A stretch of DNA of 64,000 nt from NCBI GenBank assembly GCA_963813485.1, contig CAWEZE010000004.1, forward strand, positions 170,391 to 234,390, given 5' to 3'. The notes beneath the pieces are model-generated. The model was given only the letters and a program-made list of their open reading frames with translations. It made no database searches and had not been told where the DNA came from. This DNA is from DASQUK01 sp963813485 (lineage in GTDB: Bacteria > Actinomycetota > Acidimicrobiia > Acidimicrobiales > VFJN01). Position numbers and translations under genes: made by a program. Of this stretch, positions 23,885 through 32,564 are shown piece by piece. Position 1 is the stretch's first letter, and each line of letters begins with the position of its first letter.

Positions 23885-24925
23885 ATGGCCATCGTAGAGA
23901 CGACGCGCTCGATCACGGGCGGAGTCGACACGCATCTGGACACCCATGTGGTGGCAGCGCTCGACCCGAACGGCGGTGTCCTCGGTGTCGCCGCGTTCCC
24001 GGCGACCCGCTCGGGCTACTGCTCGCTGTCGAGCTGGTTGGGCGAGTTCGGAACGATCGGCCGGATCGGTGTCGAGGGCACCGGTGCCTATGGCGCCGGG
24101 CTTGCTCGCCATCTGCGCAGCCTCGGTGTCGAGGTGATCGAGGTCGACCGCCCGAACCGTCAGCTGCGCCGAGCACGGGGCAAGTCCGACACCATCGACG
24201 CCATCGATGCGGCCCGGGCGGTCCTGTCGGGCCGGGCAACAGGCGTGGCCAAGACGGCGGACGGCAACGTGGAGGCGATGCGGGCCCTGCTGGTCGCCAA
24301 GCGTTCGGGCCGCGAGGCTCGCATCACGTGCCTCAACCAGGTCCGCCACCTGGGCTTCACCGCACCCGACGAGCTGCGGGAACGGTTCCAGCGAGTGTCA
24401 CGGGGCATGCTCGCGGCCCAGGCCGCCGCGCTGCGACCACGACCCGACAGCGACGCGGTGATCTACGCCACGAAGCTGGCGATGCGCAGCCTCGGGCGAC
24501 GGGTGCTGGGTATCGACGAGGAGATCGCCCGGCTCGAGGTCGTCCTCGGCGAGCTCGTCACCGCGACTGCTCCCGGTCTGGTGGGCCTCTACGGCGTCGG
24601 TGTCGACACCGCCGCCATCCTCTGTGTCGCCGCCGGCGACAATCCTCAGCGAGTGCGCAGCGAAGCGGCCTGGGCGCATCTGTGCGGTGTCGCCCCGCTC
24701 GAGGCCACCTCCGGAAAGGTCACCCGCCGGCACCGGCTCAACCGAGGCGGGAACCGCCAAGCCAACCATGCCCTGTGGCGCATCGTGTTCACCCGCCTCG
24801 GTTCCGATCCCCGCACCCGCACCTACGTCGCCCGCCGCCTCGACGAAGGACGGTCGCGACCCGAGATCATCCGCATCCTCAAGCGTTACGTCGCCCGAGA
24901 GACCTACCGACACCTCCCCCGCTAA
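23885..24925 (+). CDS. IS110-family transposase (intact)
   Basis: A 346-residue DEDD transposase. N-terminal catalytic acids are in GVDTHLDTHVVAALD, VEGTGAYG and SDTIDAIDAARAVLSG; the C-terminal Transposase_20 domain has LYGVGVDTAAIL, AWAHLCGVAPLEATSGK and NRGGNRQANHALWRIV with the conserved serine region. ATG 23885 is preceded by GGAAAGGGAT. IS110 elements usually lack terminal inverted repeats and use a Holliday-junction-like mechanism guided by a bridge RNA from the non-coding end. The non-coding flank on either side (about 23640-23884, 24926-25130) would hold such an RNA, but I cannot delimit it. Confidence 0.92.
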   Translation: MAIVETTRSITGGVDTHLDTHVVAALDPNGGVLGVAAFPATRSGYCSLSSWLGEFGTIGRIGVEGTGAYGAGLARHLRSLGVEVIEVDRPNRQLRRARGKSDTIDAIDAARAVLSGRATGVAKTADGNVEAMRALLVAKRSGREARITCLNQVRHLGFTAPDELRERFQRVSRGMLAAQAAALRPRPDSDAVIYATKLAMRSLGRRVLGIDEEIARLEVVLGELVTATAPGLVGLYGVGVDTAAILCVAAGDNPQRVRSEAAWAHLCGVAPLEATSGKVTRRHRLNRGGNRQANHALWRIVFTRLGSDPRTRTYVARRLDEGRSRPEIIRILKRYVARETYRHLPR

Positions 24926-25129
24926 CGGATCTGCAGCGGCGGGCCTGGCCCAAGAACTGCCTGACCCCGCCCCGGCGATGTGTCCTTCGATCGACCTGCC
25001 GACCCGCCGCTGCACACCCATCCGGCGTCGCCTTGGCCTAATAAGAGCCGACCTCAACGAGTGGCCCATCACTGGTCTGCCAGCACCGCCGGAAGCACCT
25101 TGACAACACATAGGAGCGTCAGTCCTCTC

Positions 25130-25273
25130 CGGTGACTTCGTTGTGCACGACGCGTCGCCCTGACCTCGAAGGACCAGTGCAAGAACGGCGGCTGGCGCGA
25201 CTTCACCGACGGCCAGGGGCGTCCTTTCGACAACCGGGGACCGTGCATCGCGTTCGTGCAGCACGCCGCCTGA
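25130..25273 (+). pseudogene. C-terminal fragment of a secreted cysteine protein
   Basis: In one frame the plus strand reads VALTSKDQCKNGGWRDF and GPCIAFVQHAA before TGA at 25273. The K-x-Q-C-K-N-G-G-W pattern followed by a second Cys is the standard C-terminus of many small actinobacterial secreted proteins. The signal peptide and body are absent; the upstream side is the 3' flank of the IS110 element, so insertion or decay removed them. Confidence 0.6.
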
Positions 25274-25680
25274 CCGGGCACCGTCTCGCTGGTGGCTCCG
25301 GCTGGCAGCCGACCGGCACTCTACGTTGGGTGAGCGCGAAGCGCCCCCCGCGGCGGCAGCACAGGTAAAGCCGAGGGCCGTCCCCCGCAGGATCGTCGCG
25401 ACGGATGGCCCGTGGTCAGCGCTCGTTGTGCCTGATCGGTGACCGACGCACAGCGTTTGGTGACGAGTTCGTACGTGTCGTCGACTGCAGCGAGCGCGTG
25501 ATCCCACGAGCGGCGATCTAGGCCACCGGATGCGGGAAGACCGCTGAAGCGGGAGCGCATATCTGCCGATCTCGCTAGCCGGCGTTCTGTGCTGAGCACC
25601 GTATTGGCAGCGGCCGCCCGCAGCGGGCAACGAGTGTGTGAGGTGTCTCGCCGCGGGCGCTCGGCTTCTACGATCAGGTT
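25274..25680. other. Non-coding or decayed stretch
   Basis: No supported gene in about 400 bases. A minus-strand frame contains a protein-like run (WDHALAAVDDTYELVTKRC) but no family, start or neighbour supports it. The right copy of the 18-bp direct repeat lies inside. Confidence 0.4.
25558..25575. repeat. 18-bp direct repeat, right copy
   Basis: CATATCTGCCGATCTCGC, identical to 22073-22090. Similarity continues loosely after it (CGTTCTG in one copy and CGTTCTG after a different 6-base spacer in the other). Confidence 0.6.
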
Positions 25681-26031
25681 GTGACCCTGATCTGGGAGCA
25701 GACGACCGTCGATGCACGCGACCCGAGCCCGCTCGGGAACGGTGGCGAGAAGCGCTCGGCTGGGTAGTCATCAACGACGACTCCGACGAGTTTGAGATCC
25801 GTCCCGCCGAGGATCGCCTGCCCGGCCTCCTGTTGTGTCGGTCCCAGAAGAGAAGACTACCAAGAACCGACTTCACCTCGACTTCCGACCAGACGACCGA
25901 GACGCCGAGGTACAGCGACTACTTGCTCTGGGCGCCACATGAGCAGACGTGGGACAGGGCGAGCAGTCGTGGGTGGTCCTGCAGACCCCGAAGGCAACGA
26001 GTTCTGCGTACTTGGGACACGCGTTTCATAG
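25681..26031 (+). pseudogene. Glyoxalase-like VOC-domain protein, frameshifted
   Basis: Joined frames read WREALGWVVINDDSDEFEI and RPAEDRLPGLL, then VPEEKTTKNRLHLDFRPDD and AEVQRLLALGA in a second frame, ADVGQGEQSWVVL in a third, and ADPEGNEFCVLG before TAG 26031. This is the usual order of a glyoxalase-like domain with the final DPEGNEFC motif. At least three frame changes occur within 300 bases, so it is a decayed gene. Confidence 0.75.
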
Positions 26032-26076
26032 CCGGCGTTATACGGGCACTGCTCGACGCCGCGATTCTCTCCCTCG

Positions 26077-26634
26077 TCACACAAGGCGGTAGCGGAGATG
26101 TACGACGCCGTTGCTGAATCGGTGCTCGTCGAGGAGCTCGAGGTCGGCGCGCATGTCGGTCGGCAATGCGGGCTTGCGCCCACCGAGGACGACTGGCCAG
26201 ACGAACAGTTGGAGCACGTCGACCAGCCCGGCCGCGAGAGCCTGTGCTGCGAGGTTCGGGCCACCCACGAGGAGATCCCGACTGGCGGCGGCTTTCAGGT
26301 CGTGTACCGCCCTCGGGTCGAAGTGACGTTCGAGCTGGGTGTTCGCCGTGGACGTCGCGGCCAGGGTCGAGGAATAGACGACCTTGTCCGCCGCCTGCCA
26401 CACCCTCGCGTAGTGGGCCGTGAGGTCCGACTGGGCGGCCAGGGTGGAGTCGGTCTCCCAGACGGCCATCGTCTCGTACATGCGCCGCCCGTAGAGGTAC
26501 GTGCCAGCGGACCGCATGAGCTCGGTGATGAACGCGAACACGTCGTCGTCCGGCGGAGCCCAGTCGAAGCCGCCACGTTCGTCCTCGGTGCAGCCGTCGA
26601 GGGACATATTCGACGCGTAGATCAGCCTCGCCAT
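26077..26634 (-). CDS. Dihydrofolate reductase-family (RibD C-terminal-like) protein
   Basis: A 185-residue single-domain reductase of the DHFR/RibD-C superfamily: MARLIYASNMSLDGCTED at the N-terminus, YLYGRRMYETMAVWE, KVVYSSTL, then DLLVGGPNLAAQAL (nucleotide-binding) and FVWPVVLGGRKPAL. Such proteins bind NADPH; their substrates in bacteria are mostly unknown. ATG 26634 has AGGAG seven bases upstream. The gene is intact although surrounded by pseudogenes. Confidence 0.88.
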   Translation of the reverse strand: MARLIYASNMSLDGCTEDERGGFDWAPPDDDVFAFITELMRSAGTYLYGRRMYETMAVWETDSTLAAQSDLTAHYARVWQAADKVVYSSTLAATSTANTQLERHFDPRAVHDLKAAASRDLLVGGPNLAAQALAAGLVDVLQLFVWPVVLGGRKPALPTDMRADLELLDEHRFSNGVVHLRYRLV

Positions 26635-26768
26635 CACCGCTCCTGAGTCGCCCCTTGACGATCTGCCGATCCGCGCCCATCTCGTGCGCACCTACGTCAC
26701 GTGCTTCTTGGTCCGGCAACAGGTCGTTGCGACAACTGCGACTAGGACTAGCGCGATCGCGCCGACTT

Positions 26769-27299
26769 TCAGAACCGCCAACGCGTTGAACCCGGCGTCT
26801 CTTCGGCGGTACCGACTGCGGTCGCGGTGCGCGGCTTGACTTCGTAGACGAACCACGGCGGCGGTCCGAGCGTCGGCGCGTTGAACGGTGCGGTGATGCC
26901 GGTTCCCGAGTCGTCGGGCTGCGCGGGCCATCCGCTCTTCGCCCACAACGCCGCGATCTCGGCCACGATCGTCGGGTCGGTCACGCGCCGGGCTTCGCCT
27001 GAGACCATCACGTCGAAGCCTTTCGTGGCGACACTGATCGTGCAGCGCGGGTCGCGTGCAACGTTCTTCGCCTTGCGGGTGCGTTCGCCGGTCTGGAACC
27101 AGCATGAGCCCGCGTGCCAAAGCGCGCCCACACTCGTCACGTGCGGGCTTCCGTCGGCGTTCAGGGTCGTCAGCCAGAACGTCGAGCGGTTCGGCGAGCG
27201 CGGGTCGTCGTGCGTCAGGAGGTCGGCGAGCTGCGTTTCAACTTGGGACCACTCGATCGTGGGCAGCCCATCGGCCTCACCAAGGTTTGTTGTTTTCAT
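26769..27299 (-). CDS. Pyridoxamine 5'-phosphate oxidase-fold (PPOX) flavoprotein
   Basis: A 176-residue split-barrel protein: IEWSQVETQLADLL, FWLTTLNADGSPHVTSVGAL, CWFQTGERTRKAKNVARDPR and CTISVATKGFDVMVSGEA are characteristic. Actinobacterial members bind F420, FMN or heme and reduce or oxidise diverse small molecules. Start ATG 27299. The gene is intact. The cofactor cannot be decided from sequence alone. Confidence 0.88.
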   Translation of the reverse strand: MKTTNLGEADGLPTIEWSQVETQLADLLTHDDPRSPNRSTFWLTTLNADGSPHVTSVGALWHAGSCWFQTGERTRKAKNVARDPRCTISVATKGFDVMVSGEARRVTDPTIVAEIAALWAKSGWPAQPDDSGTGITAPFNAPTLGPPPWFVYEVKPRTATAVGTAEETPGSTRWRF

Positions 27300-27469
27300 G
27301 GTTCTTGAGACTCCACCCCTACCCGAAACTCATCGCGAGCCTGTCAGCGCGTCCCATCGCTCTGGTTGGAGTCATACCCATCATGCAGGTCTCAGTTACA
27401 ACAGCTTTTCGGTGCGCGAGCATCGCGTCTGACATCCGCGGCTGGCAGCGCATAAATGCCTGATCGGTA

Positions 27470-27733
27470 TCACCGGTAGAACTGCTCCTGTCCGGGCGCG
27501 TGGCGGTCGGTGGGGTGCCGGCCGTTGAACTCGTTACGTGGTTCGTGCCGTAGCCGTTCGATGGTCTGGTGATCGAACCCGGTCACCGCGGCTAGGTGCT
27601 CGAGGGTGCAACCGGTGGCAAGTGCCTTGCTCATCTCGTAGCGGAGGTTCTCGCGCCAGTGGACGGACTTCGCCGCCGTGGTCCAGACCTTCTCTAGCTG
27701 TTGGAGCTGACGCTCAGACAGTTCATCGAACAT
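27470..27733 (-). CDS. Small helix-turn-helix-like protein
   Basis: An 87-residue protein starting MFDELSERQLQQLEKVWTTA. The segment MSKALATGCTLEHLAAVTGF followed by DHQTIERLRHE looks like a helix-turn-helix of the MerR/Xre-like or sigma-4 type. It may be a DNA-binding regulator; residues upstream of ATG 27733 are not protein-like. It lies just downstream of the tandem peptide array on the same strand, separated by about 90 bases, so a functional link to the peptides is conceivable but unproven. Confidence 0.6.
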   Translation of the reverse strand: MFDELSERQLQQLEKVWTTAAKSVHWRENLRYEMSKALATGCTLEHLAAVTGFDHQTIERLRHEPRNEFNGRHPTDRHAPGQEQFYR

Positions 27734-27822
27734 TTGTTCGCATGGTATCGCGTAGACACCGGACGCGGAACCGCCCCCGACGCGTAGGTCGAGGGCGGTG
27801 TTCCTTCGAACGTGCTGCGCGG

Positions 27823-27933
27823 TTAATCGAGCCCGCTCGCCGAGATGCCGGCGATGACGGCGGGTGTCGCGATCGCAGCGGCGGCCGCCATGGCAGCGAA
27901 CAAGGCGGCCCGCAGGAGGCGGATTCGTCTTAT
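27823..27933 (-). pseudogene. Tandem hydrophobic mini-ORF, copy C (ATG replaced by ATA)
   Basis: Third unit of the array. From the expected start position, which reads ATA, it encodes RRIRLLRAALFAAM and ATPAVIAGISASGLD, ending TAA 27823. The unit keeps the GGAGC ribosome-binding sequence and the final GI-S-x-x-LD pattern of copy A, but has no usable start codon at the conserved place. An internal ATG would give a shorter peptide. Confidence 0.55.
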
Positions 27934-28057
27934 CGTCGGCTCCAGTCGAGCAAGTTGAAGCTGATGCCGGCATGGATCATCGCCGGCGCCCCGACCAGGG
28001 CCGCGTGGTCGCGGCGGCCAGCAGCCCGGCCCACAGGAGGCGGATTCGTCCAGACAT
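27930..28057 (-). pseudogene. Tandem hydrophobic mini-ORF, copy B (frameshifted)
   Basis: Second unit. ATG 28057 with GGGAG seven bases upstream opens MSGRIRLLWAGLLAAATT, then one base is missing; the next frame continues ALVGAPAMIHAGISFNLLD and, since the stop region also differs, runs on to TAA at 27930. In the existing frame a 26-residue product ends at 27977. It shares 17 identical bases with copy C around its ribosome binding site (28034-28050 versus 27913-27929). Confidence 0.6.
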
Positions 28058-28068
28058 CGTCAGCTCCC

Positions 28069-28185
28069 TCAGTCGAGCGCTCTCGCGGTGATGCCCGCTT
28101 GGACCACGGCCGGCGCCCCGACCAGAACGGCGGTGGTGGCGGCGGCCAGCAGGCCGGCGCAAATCAGTCGTGCTCGCGTGAACAT
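28069..28185 (-). CDS. Tandem hydrophobic mini-ORF, copy A (intact, 38 residues)
   Basis: First unit and the only intact one. ATG 28185 follows GAGGAGCCGAC. The peptide begins MFTRARLICAGLLAAATTAV and continues LVGAPAVVQAGITARALD: a basic N-terminus, a hydrophobic core and a small polar end, like a signal peptide with an AxA-type site and a ~10-residue mature part. The next unit's ribosome binding site begins right after its stop. The arrangement suggests short secreted peptides or membrane peptides; no family is recognised. Confidence 0.6.
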   Translation of the reverse strand: MFTRARLICAGLLAAATTAVLVGAPAVVQAGITARALD

Positions 28186-28539
28186 GTCGGCTCCTCTGGC
28201 GGCGGCCATCTGCCGCCGCCGCTACTTCGGTGCGAGGACCAGTCGCGGATCATCCGGCCGCCGCGGTGGCGTCGAACACCGGCCATGATCTAGCGACGAC
28301 TGACCCGAGCTCTGCTATCGATCCGACTGGCCAGCGGGCTGCTCGTGGGCACCGCGGGGGTTTGCGGGGGCGGCTATTTTTCCCCAACTCGGGGGATCAA
28401 AGAGAACACCCGGACCGACATCGTGCAGGCGCTGTAGGCCGACACGCAGCGTGGGTGTCCCGGTCACGAACGCGGAACCGGCCGACAGCGTGGCCGACAC
28501 GTGTCATCCGGCACGTTGATCAGCGTCGAACTCACCGAC
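28186..28539. other. Intergenic stretch without a supported gene
   Basis: About 350 bases upstream of the mini-ORF array and before the small secreted protein. It holds only GC-rich sequence; nothing on either strand has a start, ribosome binding site and protein-like content together. It may contain the array promoter. Confidence 0.4.
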
Positions 28540-28692
28540 ATGAAGACACGACAATTCCTCGCCCACGCTGCGGCAGTCGCCGTGGTAACTGCCACGGCCA
28601 TCGGGATGTTCCTGATAGTCCAGGGGCCAGCCACCAACAGCGAGGGCGCGACGCCCCAAAGGGACGGGGTCTACCTCGCTGGCGTCGACTAG
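28540..28692 (+). CDS. Short protein with N-terminal signal/anchor (possibly truncated)
   Basis: A 50-codon frame from ATG 28540 begins MKTRQFLAHAAAVAVVTATA and continues IGMFLIVQGPATNSE, a typical signal peptide or signal anchor, ending TAG 28692 soon after. The mature part would be about 20 residues, so this may be the front end of a larger secreted protein that lost its body. No Shine-Dalgarno of note. Family unknown. Confidence 0.4.
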   Translation: MKTRQFLAHAAAVAVVTATAIGMFLIVQGPATNSEGATPQRDGVYLAGVD

Positions 28693-28769
28693 GACGACTC
28701 CGGTTCGTCGAGCGGCCGGGCATGTGCCCTCAGCCGGCTCTCGTCGACCATCACCGATGAACTCGCGAG

Positions 28770-29195
28770 CTACCGACCCGCCGTAGCGGCTTGCTTGAGC
28801 CGCTCGATTGTGGCGTTGGCGCCCGGCGTCGCCTCGAGCACGCAGTTGACGCGAACAGTGCCGGTGATCGTCGTTCCGTTCGACCGGAGAATCCGCATGT
28901 GCGTTAAATCCGTCCGGAGCTCGGTGATGACCTGCGCGGGAACGTTGGCTGAGCCGCCGAGCGGGCTCGCCCGGTGCAGGCAGCGCCGAGTACACCGTCG
29001 CCGGCGCCGAGAACTCGGGCAGAGTGGCGAACCCGTTGGTCGCCAGGACTGGGATGCCGCTGAGCACGAACGTCGTCGACGCCGGCTCCTGGGCACTTGC
29101 GCTGGGGATCGTGGACACGGCCCAGCCCCCGCCGCCGCGGCCATGAGCAAGCCGAGTGCGAGCGCTATCCACCGCTTCGTCAGACTCACTGACAT
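28770..29195 (-). pseudogene. Secreted protein, frameshifted
   Basis: From ATG 29195 a signal peptide is encoded (MSVSLTKRWIALALGLLMAA). After about 25 residues the protein-like content moves to another frame (ASTTFVLSGIPVLATNGFAT, then EFSAPATVYSALPAPGEP), and near 28960 to a third with ANVPAQVITELRTDLTH, GTTITGTVRVNCVLEATPG and ERLKQAATAGR before TAG 28770. Two frame changes make it a pseudogene. No family is recognised. Confidence 0.6.
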
Positions 29196-29795
29196 GATGT
29201 CCTCCCTTGGCCGAGGCATGCTTCGGGCCCGCCGTGGGCCCGCCAGCTCGGCCAAGGGAAGAGCGTGACAGTCACCCGGGCAGCCGCCCTTGCCTATCGG
29301 TGTACAGCGTGCGTTCTCCACGCGCGTTCGGATCACTCCACGATGTCCGCGCGATCGCCGATTACGGCCGCCGTGAAGCGCGCATTGAGAAGGTTCGTGG
29401 TGGTGGGAGTTGCTGCGCCTCTACCGCCACCCATCCCGCGCTCGCATCTCGTGGCGTTCTCGGGCGGTCTACCGCGCTCAGGCCGCGAAGGATCGCCCGA
29501 GATGAGGATCGATCTCCTCTACCGGCGTCTCGGTGACGTGCCTCATGAGCCGCTGGTCCGGCGCGGCTGCCTGTCGCGAGCGCAACCGATCGACGGATCC
29601 GCTGCGAGACGCGGGTCGATAGAAGCCCGCCGGCATCCCCCAGCGTGCGCCGCGGAGCGGCACAGGGGATCGACGTTGGCGAGCCCGCGGTGGCGCAGCG
29701 GCGTACGTTCGTGACGTGGCGAGCACATTCCAGCCCGACCTCACCGACCCTGCGTGCGGGGTCCGCAACAGCGGAGTCGACGAACGGAGGACCTC
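29196..29795. other. Intergenic stretch without a supported gene
   Basis: Six hundred bases with several GC-skew-driven open frames on both strands but none with recognisable content. Local AT-richer spots (29280-29400) could hold promoters. I see no RNA gene or repeat. Confidence 0.4.
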
Positions 29796-30688
29796 GTGAG
29801 CGCCGATCTGTTCGAGGCCACCAAGCGGTGGCGCCGCTGGGGTAAGGACGACGACCGCGGTGCGCTGAATCTCCTGACGCCGGACCGCGTCCGCCGGGCT
29901 GCCGCCCTCGTCCGGGACGGAGTCACCGTCCCGTGCGGCCGACGCCTTGCGACGGCGCCCGCGCTCGACAACCCGAACCCGGCGCTGCACCACATGATCC
30001 AGGCCGGGGACGTCGCTGCCACCCAGAATGGCCTCCAATGGGCCGGTGACTTCGTCGGTGTCGCCTTCCACGGCAATAGCGTCAGCCACATCGACGCCCT
30101 CAGCCACGTCTTCGTCGACGGGCGGATGTACAACGGCGCGCCCGCAACCGACGTCACGAGCGTCGGCGCCCGCCGCAGCTCGATCGAGGTCGCCGAGGAC
30201 GGCATCGTTGGACGGGGCGTGCTGCTCGACATCCCACGGCTACGCGGCGTCGACTGGCTCGAGCCTGGGGATGCCATCGCCCCGAATGAGCTCGACGCCA
30301 CCGGCGTCACCGTCGAGCAAGGCGACATCGTTCTCGTCCACACCGGCCGTGACCGGCGGCGCGAGGCTCTCGGCCCGTGGAACACCTACGTCGACGGCCT
30401 CGCCGGACTCGACCCCGAGTGTGTCCGGTGGCTGCACGACACTGACCCTGCTGTCCTGGCGGCGACGGCGTGTCCGACGTGATGCCCGGATCCGATCCCG
30501 AGTGGCCGATCCCCATCCACACGTCCACGCTCGTGGGCATGGGTATCCACCTGCTCGACAACCTCCGGCTCGACCTGCTGGCCGACGCCTGCGCCGAGCG
30601 TGGCCGCTGGGAGTTCCTGTTCGTCGTGGCCCCGTTGCAGATCGGTGGCGGGACGGGCTCGCCCGTCAACCCGATCGCCATCCTCTAG
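29796..30688 (+). pseudogene. Cyclase-family (kynurenine formamidase-like) hydrolase, one frameshift
   Basis: GTG 29796, with GGAGG six bases before it, opens a ~300-residue cyclase-family protein: DRGALNLLTPDRVRRAA, HMIQAGDVAATQNGLQWAGD, then the metal-binding HGNSVSHIDALSHVF and DIVLVHTGRDRRREA. At ~30463 one G appears to be missing: the existing frame stops at 30481, while the next continues GVSDVMPGSDPEWPIPIHTS, LVGMGIHLLDNL and PLQIGGGTGSPVNPIAIL to TAG 30688. The family uses a Zn or Mn site made by the HxxxD..H motif. A single base restores it, so recent loss or a sequence error are both possible. Confidence 0.8.
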
Positions 30689-31133
30689 GGACAGGTACGT
30701 GACGAGCTCCAACCGCCGAACGCTTCTGCGAAGCGCGAGCAGCGGTCAAAGGCTCATCTGCGTCGACGCGGGTACCGCGGCCTGGGGCCCGGGCGGGGTT
30801 CCCGCCGAGGGTTCGTGGAAGCGCATATCGACGGTTCTGGTGCGTCGCCGCGAACACTCACGGCGACGACGCAGGCGACCATCGCCGGATACCGAACTGC
30901 CTGATTGAGTCGGAGGTGGCGCTGCGGGGGTGCTCGTAGCGTCGGTGGAGCGCTGGCGGTCGTTGCTCACGAACTGCCTGCCGCCCCGCGGGTTGGGGCT
31001 GGCTTCCGATAACGAGATGCGGGATCGCTGGTGCTCCGCCGCGGTGTGGCTCGAAAGAGGACAGCAGCTCGCTATCTCAAATCAGGAGTGCCCACCGCGG
31101 TCCACCCATCTCTCATGGATCTGGAGGATCACG
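30689..31133. other. Intergenic stretch before the IS110 remnant
   Basis: About 445 bases with no supported gene. The right side probably includes the non-coding upstream end of the IS110-type element whose first codons follow at 31134. Confidence 0.4.
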
Positions 31134-31247
31134 ATGGTCATGATCGGTATCGACCCGCACAAGGGCAGCCACACCGCTGTGGCGATCGACGACCGCGAGC
31201 AGGTGTTGACCGAGCGGCTGGTGCGGGCCACGCCCGTAGCTGCCTAG
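31134..31247 (+). pseudogene. N-terminal remnant of a second IS110-type transposase
   Basis: ATG 31134 opens MVMIGIDPHKGSHTAVAIDD and EQVLTERLVRAT before a stop at 31247. GIDPHKGSHTAVAID is the first DEDD acid motif of IS110 transposases. It differs from the intact element at 23885 (GVDTHLDTHVVAALD), so it came from another lineage. Everything after residue 38 is gone and an intact GNAT gene follows within 70 bases. Confidence 0.75.
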
Positions 31248-31300
31248 TCGGATAACTTTGGTGCTCGCTCGCCCAGCCGAGTGCCATGCGGCCTGGCGGC

Positions 31301-31306
31301 TAGGTT
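31301..31306 (+). promoter_or_regulatory. -10 hexamer of leaderless promoter (GNAT gene)
   Basis: TAGGTT eight bases before the GTG at 31315, without a ribosome binding site. Confidence 0.45.
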
Positions 31307-31314
31307 GAGTTGAC

Positions 31315-31881
31315 GTGGGGTCGGGGTACACGATCAAGGCTCTCGACGAGTCGAGCTGGGATGCGTTCGCCGGACTGGTCGAGGCGAATAACGGCGTCTT
31401 CGGGGGTTGCTGGTGCATGGGCTTTCATCCGGATGACAGCCGCGAGTCGGCGCTGAACCGGGAACGCAAGCTCGCACGGGTGCGGGCAGGGAGGGCGCAT
31501 GCGGCCCTGGTGTTCGATGGCGACGACTGTGTGGGTTGGTGCCAGTTCGGTGCGCCGGACGAGGTGCCGAAGATCAAGAACCGGGCCGCCTATGAGAAGA
31601 GCCTCACGACCTTGCCGGACTGGCGGATCGCCTGCAACTTCGTCGGCAAGGGGCACCGGCGCCAGGGCGTCGCCACGGCGGCGCTCGATGGGGCGCTCGA
31701 TCTGATCGCACGTCTCGGCGGCGGAAAGGTAGAGGGCTATCCCGAAGCCGCGGGTTCGGTTCCTGCAGGCTTCCTCTTCAACGGCGCCCTGTCGACCTAC
31801 GAGAAGCTTGGATTCGTCCGCGACCGCAAGATCGGCAAGCACCGCTGGGTCGTCACCAAGGTCGTCGAGCCAACCTCGTAG
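31315..31881 (+). CDS. GNAT-family N-acetyltransferase
   Basis: A 188-residue acetyltransferase. The acetyl-CoA loop is VGKGHRRQGVATAALDGAL (R/Q-x-x-G-x-A type, about residues 114-132), preceded by ALVFDGDDCVGWCQFGAPDE and followed by a C-terminal strand with YEKLGFVRDRKIGKHRWVV. A Cys-Trp pair (GGCWCMGF, about residues 31-38) near the N-terminus is typical of the subfamily. The start is GTG 31315. Substrate unknown. Intact within the degraded region. Confidence 0.88.
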   Translation: MGSGYTIKALDESSWDAFAGLVEANNGVFGGCWCMGFHPDDSRESALNRERKLARVRAGRAHAALVFDGDDCVGWCQFGAPDEVPKIKNRAAYEKSLTTLPDWRIACNFVGKGHRRQGVATAALDGALDLIARLGGGKVEGYPEAAGSVPAGFLFNGALSTYEKLGFVRDRKIGKHRWVVTKVVEPTS

Positions 31882-32027
31882 GCGACCTCGCGACGCTCAG
31901 GGGTCATTCCGGAACGCTGGCCCACGGGAGCGTTGCCACACCAGATCGGGCAATCGGCACACGCCTCGCGCCGCCTACCCGGCGGTAGGGGCGCGCGGCG
32001 AGCCGCCGCTTCGTCAATGATGTTGCG

Positions 32028-32399
32028 GTGGAACCAGAGTTGCTCGATCGAGCGACGAACATCTGCCTGGCCCTTCCAGAAGCAACTGCGGACGATCGGC
32101 ACCCGCCGCACCGAGGCTTCCTCGTCGGCACGAAGAACTTCGCGTGGTTCGTCGTCGACGAGCACGGCGACGGGCGCATCGGCCTCGGCGTCCGAGCGGC
32201 ACCTGGAGAAAACGAGGAGCTCGTCGCCACTGACCCCGAGCGGTTCGGCCTGCCGAAGTACGTCGCCCGTCATGGCTGGGTGACGTACTACCTCGACCTG
32301 CCAGGACGCCCAGTGGACTGGGACGAGGTTGCCGAGCTCGTACAGGCGAGCTACATCATCCAGGCTCCGACGCGGCTCGCGCGTCTCTTGGACGACTGA
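32028..32399 (+). CDS. MmcQ/YjbR-family protein
   Basis: A 123-residue single-domain protein with the MmcQ/YjbR pattern: LDRATNICLALPEATADD, the central GFLVGTKNFAWFVVDEHGDG, FGLPKYVARHGWVTYYLDL and the final VAELVQASYIIQAPTRLA. The fold resembles a double-wing DNA-binding domain (CyaY-like), and a DNA-binding role has been proposed for the family. The start is GTG 32028. The gene is intact. Confidence 0.88.
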   Translation: MEPELLDRATNICLALPEATADDRHPPHRGFLVGTKNFAWFVVDEHGDGRIGLGVRAAPGENEELVATDPERFGLPKYVARHGWVTYYLDLPGRPVDWDEVAELVQASYIIQAPTRLARLLDD

Positions 32400-32564
32400 G
32401 AACCGACGATCGGTGGCGACGGGGCGCGCTGTCGCGGGTCGGTTCCGCTGCCCAGTGCGTCGCGGGCGGGCAGCGCAAGCAAGTTCGACCGGCTCCGGCG
32501 AAACGAAAGTCACCCTTGGCCTCGGCGCCGCCCGACGTACCAGAGCTGGCAACCTGGCCATGGA

